The notes under the pieces are model-generated. The model had not been told where the DNA came from. It searched no databases and worked only from the letters and a program-made list of their open reading frames with translations. Of a stretch of DNA of 7,096 nt, positions 6,877 through 7,096 are shown in pieces (position 1 is the stretch's first letter; the number at the start of each line of letters is the position of its first letter). The position numbers were made by a program, and so were the translations under genes. Source of the stretch: Thermodesulfatator sp. (GTDB taxonomy: Bacteria; Desulfobacterota; Dissulfuribacteria; Dissulfuribacterales; QOAL01); NCBI GenBank assembly GCA_003978135.1, contig QOAL01000107.1, positions 1 to 7,096 of the forward strand, in the 5' to 3' direction.

Positions 6877-7096
6877 CTATTCGATAATTTTACTTACAAC
6901 GCCCGCCCCTACAGTACGGCCGCCTTCCCTGACTGCAAACCTCAACCCCTCTTCCATGGCTATGGGCTGAATCAGTTCTGCCTTTATCTTTACATTGTCT
7001 CCGGGCATTACCATCTCAACACCCTCGGGAAGCTCTACTATCCCTGTCACATCTGTGGTCCGGAAATAGAACTGGGGCCTGTATCCTGCAAAAAAG
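6877..7096 (-). CDS. tuf: Elongation factor Tu, C-terminal part (5' end outside window)
   Basis: EF-Tu delivers aminoacyl-tRNA to the ribosome as a ternary complex with GTP. Only the last 72 codons and the TAG stop are in the window; start and GTPase domain lie beyond the right edge. What is present is domain 3, a beta-barrel that contacts the tRNA T stem: [15 protein letters not shown] near the edge, then [21 protein letters not shown], and the C-terminal [14 protein letters not shown]. No frameshift is visible. The gene is followed after 12 bases by rpmG with no terminator between, so tuf probably shares a transcript with rpmG, tRNA-Trp and secE. Whether it is one of two tuf copies cannot be told here. 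Confidence 0.97.
   Translation of the reverse strand, partial: FFAGYRPQFYFRTTDVTGIVELPEGVEMVMPGDNVKIKAELIQPIAMEEGLRFAVREGGRTVGAGVVSKIIE

Overview
The window is one continuous block of core translation and transcription genes, all on the minus strand. Read in the direction of transcription (from the high-coordinate end down) the order is tuf (3' end) - rpmG - tRNA-Trp - secE - nusG - rplK - rplA - [L10-type leader] - rplJ - rplL - [hairpin] - rpoB (5' three-quarters). This is the widely conserved bacterial 'beta operon' with its tuf/tRNA-Trp/secE/nusG upstream part. I see no mobile element, CRISPR array, phage gene or unrecognised gene.

Organism: a bacterium. RpoB carries a long insertion after its 'AKVFSR' segment, as in proteobacterial-type beta subunits. 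SecE is short with a single membrane helix, unlike the three-helix enterobacterial form. L33 is of the cysteine-containing type, and the gene order matches many deltaproteobacteria. My best guess is a member of the former Deltaproteobacteria (Desulfobacterota), from general impression of the protein sequences only, with moderate confidence.

Layout by position: 6877-7096 EF-Tu C-terminal domain; 6709-6864 L33; 6625-6700 tRNA-Trp(CCA) with encoded CCA; 6259-6588 SecE from a GTG start; 5698-6231 NusG; 5237-5659 L11; 4514-5224 L1; 4307-4513 a 207-base untranslated stretch holding an L10-leader-like kink-turn element; 3785-4306 L10 from a TTG start; 3315-3701 L7/L12; 3193-3314 a 122-base gap with a strong hairpin; 1-3192 RpoB, cut by the window edge inside its insertion. 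Apart from the two larger gaps the genes are 8-83 bases apart and no clear promoter was found, so one or a few long co-transcripts are likely.

Together the genes supply EF-Tu, Trp-tRNA, the L11/L1/L10-L12 stalk proteins of the 50S subunit, the SecE translocon subunit, the elongation factor NusG and the RNA polymerase beta subunit. The likely control points seen in sequence are the L10 leader ahead of rplJL (autogenous repression by L10-L12 in known systems) and the hairpin between rplL and rpoB (partial termination or RNase processing). A weaker hairpin plus T-tract lies at the nusG/rplK boundary. No previously undescribed system is visible; the findings are regulatory or sequence details within a housekeeping operon.
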